This document shows positions 22,772 to 31,361 of a stretch of 42,126 nucleotides of DNA, in pieces. The notes beneath the pieces are model-generated. The model ran no database searches. It worked only from the letters and a program-made list of their open reading frames with translations, and was not told where the DNA came from. The stretch covers positions 1-42,126 of IMG/VR virus record IMGVR_UViG_3300008108_003243; one strand, 5' to 3'. Numbering within the stretch: position 1 is the stretch's first letter; every line of letters begins with the position of its first letter. The DNA is from a virus. Both the position numbers and the translations under genes were made by a program.

Positions 22772-23646
22772 TTTGGCAATACCTTCTTATCATATTGTGG
22801 CAACTGAACCTGCATCATCTCATGTACAGATCCACCATAACTCAAGATATCATCAACACTATACTTATGACTATTATTTTCCCACCACTTTTTAGTGCAT
22901 GATGTTGCTAATATGTCGTAAATTTTATTATGGTATGCACTAATAATAGGATCATACTCTTCATCATTTTCTATATTTTCAATCCTATTATCTGGCGCTA
23001 TTGCTAGTTTTGGATCTAAACAAAATAATGGTAAAGTATATGATTTTCCTATTTGATACAATAAGAAGTCATCACTACTATAGGATTCCCTGGGAACTTT
23101 CATATCTCTTAGACTATTGTTAAGTTTAAAAGTTCCATCAGGTTTTAGATGTATCTTCATTAATTTCTCAACAAAAAATCTATTAACTATAAAACAAGCA
23201 GCAGAAGAACTATGCCATTCTCTTGGATGCAAATGCATTTTTAAAACATGATCATGACAATAGTAAAACTGAACAATATCCCAATTGTAAGGAAGTCTGC
23301 TCATTACAGTATTCCAATCAAAAGGCCAATATTCAACTAAATCAAAGCACAAATCATCTTGCACAATCATACAGATTTCAGATATTCCAGACTCATACCA
23401 TTCAATAAGTGTGGTAAATTCGTTCATCACAATTGATGCGTCTGATGGCGCTAACAACATAAGGTCTAACTTATGTGCCCATTCATCAATTTTAGCAGTG
23501 GAAAATCTAGATGCAGAAACTCTAGTAAAATCTGTTACTCCCCACTTTTTAAACTGACCCTCAATATGTTCCTTTCGATCGATCCTATGATCTAAATTAA
23601 GATAAAATATTGGAGGAAGACCTTTTAACTTATTATCTAAATTCAT
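22768..23646 (-). CDS. GT25-like glycosyltransferase paralogue E (partly altered acidic motif)
   Basis: The signature is well kept (IFYLNLDHRIDRKEHIEGQF). The acidic motif reads QDD (CMIVQDDLCF), and family landmarks LPYNWDIVQFY, MHLHPREW and SVDDILSYG are present. It is 292 aa. The first copy transcribed, it overlaps the aminotransferase gene by ATGA. Paralogues D and E share ESGISEICM/ESEICIF-type segments and HLHP wording, so they look like the closest pair. Confidence 0.73.
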   Translation of the reverse strand: MNLDNKLKGLPPIFYLNLDHRIDRKEHIEGQFKKWGVTDFTRVSASRFSTAKIDEWAHKLDLMLLAPSDASIVMNEFTTLIEWYESGISEICMIVQDDLCFDLVEYWPFDWNTVMSRLPYNWDIVQFYYCHDHVLKMHLHPREWHSSSAACFIVNRFFVEKLMKIHLKPDGTFKLNNSLRDMKVPRESYSSDDFLLYQIGKSYTLPLFCLDPKLAIAPDNRIENIENDEEYDPIISAYHNKIYDILATSCTKKWWENNSHKYSVDDILSYGGSVHEMMQVQLPQYDKKVLPK

Positions 23647-24239
23647 TTTTTAAATACTCTCATATCTGGCAAAAATGGATAATTCAAATAACAAAATCTT
23701 TTTGGTTCTTTTGATTTAACTTCTTCAAATTTTTGAATTCCCAGAGATGCTGTTTCTGGGGTCATATAATAATGATACCCTATGATATCTATATCCTGTT
23801 CTCCCCAAGGTTTATCATTAGTTCTACCATCATAAGACATTTTTTTAAGAGTATCATATGCATCTTTATTATCCAATAATATCATTCCACCTCGACCAAG
23901 ATTTAAATGCTTTTTAAATTGAAAACTCAAACACATATAAGTTCCAGGAATATATGTATTTTCTTCCCATAAAACAGCAGCATCAATTATATTAGTATTC
24001 CAAATATGATAATAATCGTGCCACTTATAATTTTTTTTCCAACTCCATTTTAACCCAAGTTTTTCTGCAATGAATGGTAACGATATGTAAGTTTGTTCAG
24101 GTATTTGTATTTGGTCATACTGTTCATATCTTAAGCACAACTCTATTGCGTGTGTACAACAATCAGTTGCTACAGCATAAGGAGAACCAAAATAATCTGC
24201 AATGGTTCTTTCAAATTTATCTACTATATCAAATTCCAT
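23643..24239 (-). CDS. Short DegT/DnrJ/EryC1/StrS-type aminotransferase
   Basis: Residues of about 20-40 carry PYAVATDCCTHAIELCLR, the start of the PLP fold-type I domain. CLSFQFKKHLNLGRGGMI carries the likely PLP-binding lysine, with the spacing S-F-x-x-x-K and the following G-R-G-G. Family members make amino sugars from keto-sugar nucleotides and are usually about 370-400 aa. This one has 198 and lacks most of the C-terminal small domain. It could be a compact phage form or a remnant. It overlaps the sulfotransferase by 11 bases. Confidence 0.75.
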   Translation of the reverse strand: MEFDIVDKFERTIADYFGSPYAVATDCCTHAIELCLRYEQYDQIQIPEQTYISLPFIAEKLGLKWSWKKNYKWHDYYHIWNTNIIDAAVLWEENTYIPGTYMCLSFQFKKHLNLGRGGMILLDNKDAYDTLKKMSYDGRTNDKPWGEQDIDIIGYHYYMTPETASLGIQKFEEVKSKEPKRFCYLNYPFLPDMRVFKK

Positions 24240-24960
24240 TTTCGTACATCTCAAAGTCATCTTGATAGAGAGTTTTAAATTCTGTCAAATTAGTTTCAAC
24301 ATATTCTTGATAGATCTTTTTACATATTGCAGTATAATTTGGCATAAAATATTTTGAATTTCTCAAATGTGGAATTTGTAATGATTTATATCTAATTTGC
24401 AATTCTTCAGAAATATTATTTTTTATAAAAGAATTAATTTTTTCGTTTAAATTATTATCTAATTTTATTAATGTAAGATCGCCATTATTTTCAAAACACA
24501 ATCTTAAAAAATTTTTTTGGGGAGCAGTATGTTCATCGTAAATATATTTTTTATTTTGAACTTGTTTAACAACCCATTCTATTGGTGGTTTATATCTACA
24601 CATGAATTCATTTAATCCAGATATCCATCTACTAACTGGATCTCTAGTTATTGCAAAAAATTTATGATCGGACTCTACAAAATATTGTGCTAAAAAATCT
24701 GGATCTTTTGCTCTTGGTAATTTATCTAATGGCATAAAATATTGACATTGAGTATCAAATGCAGTTGTAACAGATGTACTTCCACATTTATCAATGTGCA
24801 TATAAACTAGTTTATAGTCCTTAGACCAATAACAATTTATAAATCCTTCTTTATGTATTGCTTGTCCAGGAATTCCCTTTTGCAATTTAAATGTAAAAGT
24901 AGAGCAATATTTAGAATGTTGCTCTACAATATCATCTATTACTGCTCTTCTTTTTTGCAT
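24229..24960 (-). CDS. Sulfotransferase family protein
   Basis: The 5'-phosphosulfate loop is visible at residues 55-68 (HIDKCGSTSVTTAF). The 3'-phosphate-binding motif is at about 103-116 (AITRDPVSRWISGL, R106 and the Ser). These are the two PAPS-binding landmarks of the cytosolic/Golgi-type fold. It would move sulfate from PAPS to a hydroxyl, plausibly on a sugar. It lies in the glycan island and overlaps the 2OG-oxygenase gene by 22 bases. No membrane anchor is seen. The substrate is unknown. Confidence 0.82.
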   Translation of the reverse strand: MQKRRAVIDDIVEQHSKYCSTFTFKLQKGIPGQAIHKEGFINCYWSKDYKLVYMHIDKCGSTSVTTAFDTQCQYFMPLDKLPRAKDPDFLAQYFVESDHKFFAITRDPVSRWISGLNEFMCRYKPPIEWVVKQVQNKKYIYDEHTAPQKNFLRLCFENNGDLTLIKLDNNLNEKINSFIKNNISEELQIRYKSLQIPHLRNSKYFMPNYTAICKKIYQEYVETNLTEFKTLYQDDFEMYENGI

Positions 24961-25490
24961 AATGATAATGTTGCTGTAATTTGCATCGTATATCTATCTT
25001 CCATCCCAAGATTGGCAGCTAAATGAGAGGTGTCTCCTCTCCACCAAACATAGTTTCCCTTTTGCCATTTAACATAAGGTTCTCTATTCAATTCAAAATA
25101 ATGTCCAGTTTTCCAGTCATCTAAAAATATTAAAATCCTACAAATATTATTTACATCTGGTTCACCGTATATTTCTCTAAACCTAGGATAAGTATCCTCA
25201 TGCTCTGGCATGATTGTTCCTGGAGGCATACAATAAAGAGACAATGAGGTATCTTTTAGGAAATACCAATTGTCTCCGTCTTGAATATACTTTTTTTTAA
25301 ATACTTTTACAATATCATGGGACCATTCTGGAACACCGCGATATTCTTCTCTTAGAAGTCCAGTATAATTTACATAAAGATGTCCACGTTTTTTCCAAGA
25401 TTCTACAATCTCATCACTAGGAAATTGCCTTCTTGCTGGATATTCTATGGATTTAAAATCTCCAATTAATTCTGGATTTATTTTCTTCAT
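24939..25490 (-). CDS. 2OG-Fe(II) oxygenase-like protein (183 aa)
   Basis: A double-stranded beta-helix pattern is present: SLYCMPPGTIMPEHEDTYPR with H97-x-D99, CRILIFLDDW, a turn before GNYVWWRGDTSH with H156, and DRYTMQITATL with R166. The HxD...H triad plus Arg is the 2-oxoglutarate-dependent oxygenase signature. The ATG at 25490 lies right after the helicase stop. It is the first gene of the accessory island. A protein or small-molecule hydroxylase role is likely, with unknown substrate. Confidence 0.7.
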   Translation of the reverse strand: MKKINPELIGDFKSIEYPARRQFPSDEIVESWKKRGHLYVNYTGLLREEYRGVPEWSHDIVKVFKKKYIQDGDNWYFLKDTSLSLYCMPPGTIMPEHEDTYPRFREIYGEPDVNNICRILIFLDDWKTGHYFELNREPYVKWQKGNYVWWRGDTSHLAANLGMEDRYTMQITATLSLCKKEEQ

Positions 25491-25491
25491 A

Positions 25492-26388
25492 TTATTCAAA
25501 ATTAAAAGCACTAAATTTATTTTTTAATGAAGATTTTTTTTCTTCATACTCATACTCTTCTTCATGACCATTATTTACAATATCATTTTGAGCACTTTGT
25601 TCACAATCATACAATCTCATCTTTGCTCTGTCAATACCAAGAACAAACCGTTTATAGATTGTAGGATCATTATATCTATTCTTAAGTTGCTTCACCATAA
25701 TTTGTCCCAACTGCTCCAACTCTTCTGTACTAATAAGAGCAAACATAAGATCGGCAGTAGCAGGCAAACCAAAGGATTCAGAAGTATCAGTAAGTTCAAC
25801 ATCAGAATTGCCATAACCTGAACGAGTAGTCTGAGTGGCAGACACAATGGGTACATTAAATTCCACTGCGAGACCCCTAAGCTCTTCCGCGATTGCTTTG
25901 ACGAAAGTATAAGAGTTGATATTACTATTTCCCCTATACCTAGAGGAAGCACAAATATTGAGATAATCAATAAAAATAATATCAGGTCTAAATGACTTCT
26001 TAAGTGCAAGTTCATTAAGAAGTGCTTTAAAATGACCAGCATGTGCAGATGCAGTCGGATACTCTTTAATTATAAGATGACCCTTTGTTTTGTTAACAAG
26101 ATTGTTAATCTTTGTCTCAAACATTTGTTTTGGTAGATCAATCAATTCTTGGATTGGGACATTAAGAAGGTTGGCGTCAATTCGTTCAGCAATTCGTTCC
26201 TCCGCCATTTCAAGAGTGATGTAGAGAACGTTCCTGCTTTGCAATAAGACGGAAGCAGCAACATGGCACATAAAGAGACTTTTTCCGACACCCGTACCAG
26301 CAAGAGCGACATTGAGAGTCTTATTAGGTAAACCACCTTTTGTGATTTTGTTAAAGTATTCAAGGTCAGAAGTCATAGCGTTCTTCAT
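25492..26388 (-). CDS. 41: Replicative helicase gp41, C-terminal (motor) fragment
   Basis: This is the RecA-like motor of the DnaB/gp41 helicase: KITKGGLPNKTLNVALAGTG, Walker A GTGVGKS (31-37), IIFIDYLNI as Walker B, SATQTTR and the late KNRY/arginine region. It lacks the N-terminal domain, which lies in another frame just upstream and stops at 26366. Likely starts are the ATG at 26388 or the one at 26376. In full-length family members about ten more residues join the halves. The fragment overlaps the N-terminal part by 23 bases. It could be translated by coupling or be the product of a broken gene. Confidence 0.8.
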   Translation of the reverse strand: MKNAMTSDLEYFNKITKGGLPNKTLNVALAGTGVGKSLFMCHVAASVLLQSRNVLYITLEMAEERIAERIDANLLNVPIQELIDLPKQMFETKINNLVNKTKGHLIIKEYPTASAHAGHFKALLNELALKKSFRPDIIFIDYLNICASSRYRGNSNINSYTFVKAIAEELRGLAVEFNVPIVSATQTTRSGYGNSDVELTDTSESFGLPATADLMFALISTEELEQLGQIMVKQLKNRYNDPTIYKRFVLGIDRAKMRLYDCEQSAQNDIVNNGHEEEYEYEEKKSSLKNKFSAFNFE

Positions 26389-26848
26389 AATTTTGTAAGT
26401 AATCGTGCCCAATATTATTATCAAAAGATACTGCCAGAGCATCAGACAAAATACTTGGAATGGCATCACGATTTTTCTTTTCGTCGTTACCATCAGCAAT
26501 ATGGATAGATTCCATGAGAGCAAGATAAATGGCACGATCACGACACCACTTTTCGGTTATATCAAGTAACCATTGTTGATCTACTGGAGAGTCATTAAGA
26601 AAATTATTAATTTCCCTAATCTCCTTAACTTCAGATTCTGTAAGATCTGTTCTCTTATCAACTTCAATGTTTAGTGCTTCAATCGTTATTGATGAACCAT
26701 ACTTAACAATGAATTGAACAATTTCTTCAAAAATTGTTTTTTCTGATAGGGATTCAAAATAATTTGGTTGTATAAATGGTATGACTTTACGGGAATAATC
26801 TTCATTAAATACTAGATTTCTGAGAATAGTGGTCTCAATTCGTTCCAT
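26366..26848 (-). CDS. 41: Replicative helicase gp41, N-terminal fragment
   Basis: [20 protein letters not shown] through NYEERYDF matches the N-terminal domain of gp41/DnaB helicases: a helical domain with [23 protein letters not shown] and IPSILSDAL. The frame ends at TGA right after ERYDF, where homologues continue through a short linker into the motor domain. The motor continues at once in the next frame with [12 protein letters not shown]. The 160-aa fragment lacks any ATP site. Its start overlaps uvsX by 14 bases. An upstream in-frame M is not needed. Confidence 0.8.
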   Translation of the reverse strand: MERIETTILRNLVFNEDYSRKVIPFIQPNYFESLSEKTIFEEIVQFIVKYGSSITIEALNIEVDKRTDLTESEVKEIREINNFLNDSPVDQQWLLDITEKWCRDRAIYLALMESIHIADGNDEKKNRDAIPSILSDALAVSFDNNIGHDYLQNYEERYDF

Positions 26849-27842
26849 AAGAGAATTCTTTGTTTGCGACAGCATCAAGTTGCTGCATTACTTCTTCGGT
26901 AAAATATTGATCTGGGTTTTTCAAGATTTCCTTCCCATAAATTTTTTTGCCATTGATCTCATAACGTCCTGCTACATTCTTCCAGAGTCCACCAATCTCA
27001 CCAAGTTCCAGAAGACCATAGTAACGATCAAGGCCGCGCTCATCATAATAAAGACGGACTTCAACATCTTTGTTCTCCTTACTCAAACGCGATTTAGCAG
27101 TCTTAGCTTTGATAATATTGCCGACCACTTCTGTTCCATCTTTCTCTTTTTTCTTGCTGAGATAGATGATCGTACTTGCTGCGTACTTGAGTCCAGAACC
27201 TCCTCCCATTTCTTTAGTTGGTACGTAAGCTCCGATGACATCGTATGTATGATTTGTGACAATGAGCGGGACATTTGCTTGACCTAGTTTAAGAGTGAGC
27301 ATTCGGAATGCACCTTTGACCAGTTGAGATTTGGTCATATCACGAACTTGCTTGTCGTTCAGCGCATCAGTGATTTCTTTTTCAGTTGAGAGCATTCCCA
27401 AAGAGTCTAGCACAAACATACATGGTTTGCGTTCTTCTACGGGTTTTTTTAAGTATAGGTCTACTGCTTTGAGTGCTTTTGTACGAAACTCTTCAATAGT
27501 AACAACGTTAACAACAACCAGACGAGAAGTATCAATTCCACGGGATTCTACAAGTGATTTGGTAATAGCGGCTTCAGTATCAAAATAGAGACAATAACCA
27601 TCGGGGTGAGTATCAAGAAAATTCTTAACCACGGCGAGAGAAAAGAAAGTCTTTCCAGTACTAGACTCTCCAGCAATAGCAGTAATCTTATTCCCAGATA
27701 CACCACCAAATATGCTACCTGAAACCAGTGCATTAAAAATGTACGAACCCGTGTCAACATAAGTTTCAGTCTCATCAATATCGGATGCTAATTTAGTATA
27801 GTCATCACCGATTTCCTTTACAATATCTTTAAGAAAGTCCAT
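26835..27842 (-). CDS. uvsX: UvsX recombinase (RecA-like)
   Basis: UvsX forms filaments on ssDNA and drives strand exchange for recombination-dependent replication and repair. The Walker A motif is GESSTGKT (58-65), Walker B-like [12 protein letters not shown] (about 145), and the NHTYDVIGA and [11 protein letters not shown] loops that follow are typical of the T4 family. It is 335 aa. The ATG at 27842 shares TGATG with the preceding 43-aa gene. It is followed directly by the gp41 region. Confidence 0.94.
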   Translation of the reverse strand: MDFLKDIVKEIGDDYTKLASDIDETETYVDTGSYIFNALVSGSIFGGVSGNKITAIAGESSTGKTFFSLAVVKNFLDTHPDGYCLYFDTEAAITKSLVESRGIDTSRLVVVNVVTIEEFRTKALKAVDLYLKKPVEERKPCMFVLDSLGMLSTEKEITDALNDKQVRDMTKSQLVKGAFRMLTLKLGQANVPLIVTNHTYDVIGAYVPTKEMGGGSGLKYAASTIIYLSKKKEKDGTEVVGNIIKAKTAKSRLSKENKDVEVRLYYDERGLDRYYGLLELGEIGGLWKNVAGRYEINGKKIYGKEILKNPDQYFTEEVMQQLDAVANKEFSYGTN

Positions 27843-27973
27843 CAATTATCTCCAATAAAAACATAATCTGGATTTTGAGATTTAAAAATCTCTACCGCTT
27901 CTTCGGTTTTAAAAAACTTAAAGAGTGTTGTGTTTGGAAACTCTTTGAGATAATAATTCAGTTTAATCATCAT
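27842..27973 (-). CDS. Tiny hypothetical protein upstream of uvsX (43 aa)
   Basis: Read from the minus strand: [20 protein letters not shown], then [20 protein letters not shown] and GDN. Both ends overlap neighbours by start/stop (GCATGATG and TGATGG), a strong sign of a translated gene. The sequence has an alternating strand/helix pattern and no known motif. It sits between gp43 and uvsX and may be a replication accessory peptide. Confidence 0.6.
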   Translation of the reverse strand: MMIKLNYYLKEFPNTTLFKFFKTEEAVEIFKSQNPDYVFIGDN

Positions 27974-28134
27974 GCCACCATCCCGTATTGTTCACGAAGA
28001 ATTTTTTTATAAGGTAAACCCTGTTCTTTAAGTTCTTTTACAAGTTTTAGTTTATGATACAAAGCAGCATCTCCACCAAAACCAAGTGCTTTTACAATTG
28101 TATCAAGTTCTTTATCGTTGATAGGAAGATCCAT
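27970..28134 (-). CDS. Tiny hypothetical protein after gp43 (54 aa)
   Basis: Read from the minus strand: MDLPINDKELDTIVKALGFG, then GDAALYHKLKLVKELKEQGL and [14 protein letters not shown]. Its ATG shares TAATG with the gp43 stop. It is a helical, charged, cytosolic-type peptide with no domain recognised. Codon use and coupling support expression with the polymerase. Confidence 0.65.
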   Translation of the reverse strand: MDLPINDKELDTIVKALGFGGDAALYHKLKLVKELKEQGLPYKKILREQYGMVA

Positions 28135-30629
28135 TATGCAAAAAATGATTCAAGGTTTACAGTTTTTTCTACACTCCACCCAATCGCATCTAGAATTGTT
28201 CGGAGTGGTTCTACAAAACTTTTTTCAAATTGTAGGTCATAGTCAATGTATTTGTCAAGTTCAAATTCCACAGGAAAATCTTGAATAAAAGATATTACAT
28301 TTTCCCTTAGTGGATTTGGTTGTTTCAAATAACAAAATTTAATTTTTTCTCCATTATTAATTAAAGAATATTTGTTGGATAATTTTTTATCTTTAACATA
28401 ATAATTAAACAATAAAGCACCCCTGATATGAATTGGTGTTCCTTTTATATAAATTGAATTTGGACATTTATATTTTTGAACGTCAGATGCAGTTCTGGGG
28501 AATGAGATTTGTTCTGGTGGCAATGTTTTAAATGTTTTACGAGATTTATCAATAAAGTCAATTACATCATCTTCAGTAGCACTCATCATCAATTTAAGAG
28601 CATCTTTAATCATCTGACGGCAAGGTGCTGGAGTTGATGATTTGATTGCTTCTAATCCCATGATTTTAAGTTTAGGTTGTTCATATCGAACACCTTCACT
28701 GTCCCAGACATTCAAGATGTAACGCTTTTTAGCAGTCCAGATTCCACGTTCAGCAATGTTCTCGCGCTTCATCTGCATCTTCTGGTCGTAAGCATTTACA
28801 TACTCAGCCAGTTCTTGGTAGCAACCTTCAATATACTTTTCAAGTTCCACTTGACAGACCTTATCAAGGAACGAAACAACGCCTTCAGTAGTTTTCTCTC
28901 TTCCCTTGTATACACTTTCAACCAGAGGACCCATATTAAGATAAATGGAATCGGTATCAGAAGCAATGACATAATCCACCTCTTGAGTTTTTAGAATCTT
29001 ATTGAGATAGGCATTCATCTTGTTCTCAATCCAACGGATAGAAACCTGACCAGACAAGGTGATTGCCTCAGCGTTTGCTAGTTTGTAATAACGGAAATAC
29101 TGATTTCCGATAGCACCATAAGCAGAGTTAAGTTGAATCTTCCTCGCCATTTGGATGTTGTTGCATCGTGCAATCTCCTTTTCCAACTCCTTTGTCTTTT
29201 TCTTTTCATATTCTTGTTTGGCAGCAAGCATCTTCTTTTTGTAGATGGTACGATCTTTATAGATCTTTTCCATCAGTTCTGGTAGGAACCCACGCACATC
29301 TTTACGGAACATTGCTCCGTTAGCACAAACTGCATAATCAGTATATCTAGCAAAATCAATTTCCTTATTCAAAATTTTATCAACTGTAGTTGTTGGGTGC
29401 TTTTCTTCAACCAAAGTTTCTGGCGATATGTTGTACTGCATAATAAGGTGTGGATATAGTGAGTTGAGGTCAAAAGATACAACCCAATCATACTTTCCAG
29501 GAATAGGTTCCTTAACATATGCACCAGCATACTTAGAATCCTTATCTGTTCTTTCTTTAGGTGGAATAACAATATTCCTTTCTTTTAGATAGTTAAAGAT
29601 AATAGTATCCCACATTCTAACTTGATAAAAAACATCCTCATAATTTACTTTTGCGTCATATGCCATCGTAATGGCAAGTTCAATCAACTTCATCTTGTCT
29701 TCCAAACGGTCAACAAGTTCCACGTCAATGATGTTGTACTCTACAAACTTCTGCCATCCTTTGGTATAGAAGTCTTTGAATGTATCAAACTCAGAGTGGT
29801 CAAGTTTTTTCTGACCAAGTTCTACATTAGCAATGTGATCCAAACGATATGATTCTTGATTTGTATAAGTAAACTTTTTATACAAATCAAGGTAGTCTAA
29901 CTGGGAGATTCCACCAATATCATAAGAGAGTTGTTTTCTGCCAGAGATAAAAATTTCCTGTTCAGTAACTAGTCCCCAAGGAGATAATCTCTTCATCAAT
30001 TTTTCACCCAATACACGATCCAAACGACGAACAATATACGGGATATCATATAGTTTACTATTCCATCCAGTAATTACTTCTGGAGTATTGTCCATCCACC
30101 AATTAATAAAATCATTTAAGAGATCATATTCGTTATTAAATCTTTTATAGTAAAGGTTTCCCTTGTTTAATTTAAAAGGACCTTGACCCCAAGTAATAAT
30201 TTCTTTAGTTGTATAATCTTGAATCGTTATAAGCAACACTTCTTCAGCAGCATTTTGTACATCTGGAAATCCGTTCTCAGATGCAACCTCAATGTCAATG
30301 GTATACAATTTAATTTTGCTGATATCAAATTTTATTTCAGATTCATTGTATTTTTCGGAAATATATTGATAGATATATCTTTCATTACCGTAGATTTTAA
30401 ATCCATCTACTCCTTCATATTTTTTTATAAATTCTCTACACTCTCTAACAAATCCAGGTTTTATTGCTTCAACATATTCACCCGACAAAGTTTTATAATT
30501 TGTCTTTTTATTAGAAGGGACAAAAAGAGTCGGGGTAAATTTCTCTCGGGTCATGAAGTTCTTTCCGTCTTCATATCCCCTTACGAGAAATTGATCCCCG
30601 ACCATTTGGACGTTGGTATAAAACCTCAT
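28134..30629 (-). CDS. 43: DNA polymerase gp43 (family B)
   Basis: Replicative polymerase with proofreading. The exonuclease motif I is YTIDIEVAS (D112, E114), with a later VITGWNSKLYDIPY motif. Polymerase motif A is SFDLNSLYPHL (about 385), motif B is KIQLNSAYGAIGNQY (about 500) and motif C is ASDTDSIYL (about 558). The C-terminal ESFFA tail is a likely clamp-binding peptide. The length of 831 aa is slightly shorter than T4 gp43. The start shares TAATG with the upstream 85-aa gene. It is a single uninterrupted frame with no intron or homing insertion. Confidence 0.97.
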   Translation of the reverse strand: MRFYTNVQMVGDQFLVRGYEDGKNFMTREKFTPTLFVPSNKKTNYKTLSGEYVEAIKPGFVRECREFIKKYEGVDGFKIYGNERYIYQYISEKYNESEIKFDISKIKLYTIDIEVASENGFPDVQNAAEEVLLITIQDYTTKEIITWGQGPFKLNKGNLYYKRFNNEYDLLNDFINWWMDNTPEVITGWNSKLYDIPYIVRRLDRVLGEKLMKRLSPWGLVTEQEIFISGRKQLSYDIGGISQLDYLDLYKKFTYTNQESYRLDHIANVELGQKKLDHSEFDTFKDFYTKGWQKFVEYNIIDVELVDRLEDKMKLIELAITMAYDAKVNYEDVFYQVRMWDTIIFNYLKERNIVIPPKERTDKDSKYAGAYVKEPIPGKYDWVVSFDLNSLYPHLIMQYNISPETLVEEKHPTTTVDKILNKEIDFARYTDYAVCANGAMFRKDVRGFLPELMEKIYKDRTIYKKKMLAAKQEYEKKKTKELEKEIARCNNIQMARKIQLNSAYGAIGNQYFRYYKLANAEAITLSGQVSIRWIENKMNAYLNKILKTQEVDYVIASDTDSIYLNMGPLVESVYKGREKTTEGVVSFLDKVCQVELEKYIEGCYQELAEYVNAYDQKMQMKRENIAERGIWTAKKRYILNVWDSEGVRYEQPKLKIMGLEAIKSSTPAPCRQMIKDALKLMMSATEDDVIDFIDKSRKTFKTLPPEQISFPRTASDVQKYKCPNSIYIKGTPIHIRGALLFNYYVKDKKLSNKYSLINNGEKIKFCYLKQPNPLRENVISFIQDFPVEFELDKYIDYDLQFEKSFVEPLRTILDAIGWSVEKTVNLESFFA

Positions 30630-30886
30630 TACTTGGTCAAGCCATCATACAGTTCCTTGATTCTAGCAGTTGGTTCGGCAATGGTCAAGATCTTATCAGA
30701 GTGAATCATAAACTCATTTTGTTTTGTAAGTTCTCCCAACCAAGGTTGCAAAGTCCCATCACTAATAATGTTAAATGGATCCACTAACTTACAATCTGGT
30801 TCACCAATATCAGCAGATTCTACTTCTTCGATTTGAGAAATAACAGTTCCACCAGACAGAAATATAATTACTTTTGAGTCTTTCAT
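30629..30886 (-). CDS. Conserved hypothetical protein upstream of gp43 (85 aa)
   Basis: MKDSKVIIFLSGGTVISQIE starts two bases after the preceding stop. The pattern is beta strand, acidic loop (EVESADIGEPDCKL), then helix (ARIKELYDGLTK). It resembles small phage proteins that appear as pairs with the 119-aa protein just upstream (KLAVVKTGEQIVTRVEE, with a similar layout). The role is unknown. Its stop overlaps the gp43 ATG. Confidence 0.65.
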   Translation of the reverse strand: MKDSKVIIFLSGGTVISQIEEVESADIGEPDCKLVDPFNIISDGTLQPWLGELTKQNEFMIHSDKILTIAEPTARIKELYDGLTK

Positions 30887-30887
30887 A

Positions 30888-31247
30888 TCAGCAATCCTCA
30901 CATGCATCGGTTAAAACAATAGACTGATCTTGTGGTTCTTCAACTTCTTCGGTTTCTCTAAGAATGTCAACCATATACATTCTATGCAGTTCATCTACTG
31001 GATCAATAAAAGTAACAATCCAATCCAAAGGAACAGGAAATCTAATACCTTTACCAAGAGGAATCCAAGGACTCAATTTAATATCAAAAGATGCTCCACC
31101 AGTTGATTTATTAACCTTAGGTTCACTAGTTTTTACTAAGCATGGTTTGATAAAAAAGTATCCAACTACTTTATCTTCAAGTAGCATTTCTTCCACTCTT
31201 GTTACAATTTGCTCTCCTGTTTTTACAACAGCTAATTTAATTGCCAT
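30888..31247 (-). CDS. Conserved hypothetical protein (119 aa)
   Basis: An all-beta-looking N-terminus (MAIKLAVVKTGEQIVTRVEE), a strand-rich middle (YFFIKPCLVKTSEP, SPWIPLGKGIRFPVPLDWIV) and an acidic tail ending DACEDC. I recognise it as a type common in T4-like cyanophages next to gp43, but the function is unknown. A promoter-like pair lies 22-51 bases upstream. Confidence 0.65.
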   Translation of the reverse strand: MAIKLAVVKTGEQIVTRVEEMLLEDKVVGYFFIKPCLVKTSEPKVNKSTGGASFDIKLSPWIPLGKGIRFPVPLDWIVTFIDPVDELHRMYMVDILRETEEVEEPQDQSIVLTDACEDC

Positions 31248-31269
31248 AATTTTAAAATCTTTTCCTTAA

Positions 31270-31298
31270 ATACTAACACAAAAAATAAAATGGGGCAA
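31270..31298 (-). promoter_or_regulatory. Sigma70-type promoter for the gp43 unit
   Basis: TTGCCC (31298-31293) and TAGTAT (31275-31270), 17 bases apart on the minus strand. The -35 box lies in the 3' arm of the preceding terminator hairpin. The -10 equals the one before gp61. Confidence 0.5.
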
Positions 31299-31324
31299 GT
31301 GCTGATAGTTGCCAGCGATGCCCC
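31279..31324 (-). terminator. Rho-independent terminator
   Basis: GGGGCA/TGCCCC outer stem with an inner GCTG/CAGC stem, followed by ATTTTATTTTTT on the minus strand. It lies 38 bases after the stop of the 61-aa gene. Confidence 0.7.
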
Positions 31325-31361
31325 TATTGTGCCGACGATATTTGGGTGTCCCCAGATTTAT

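Noticed and set aside
25492-26541. Longer start for the helicase motor fragment at 26541
   Set aside because: Residues before MKNAM are hydrophobic and unlike helicase. They are the shadow of the N-terminal domain read in another frame.
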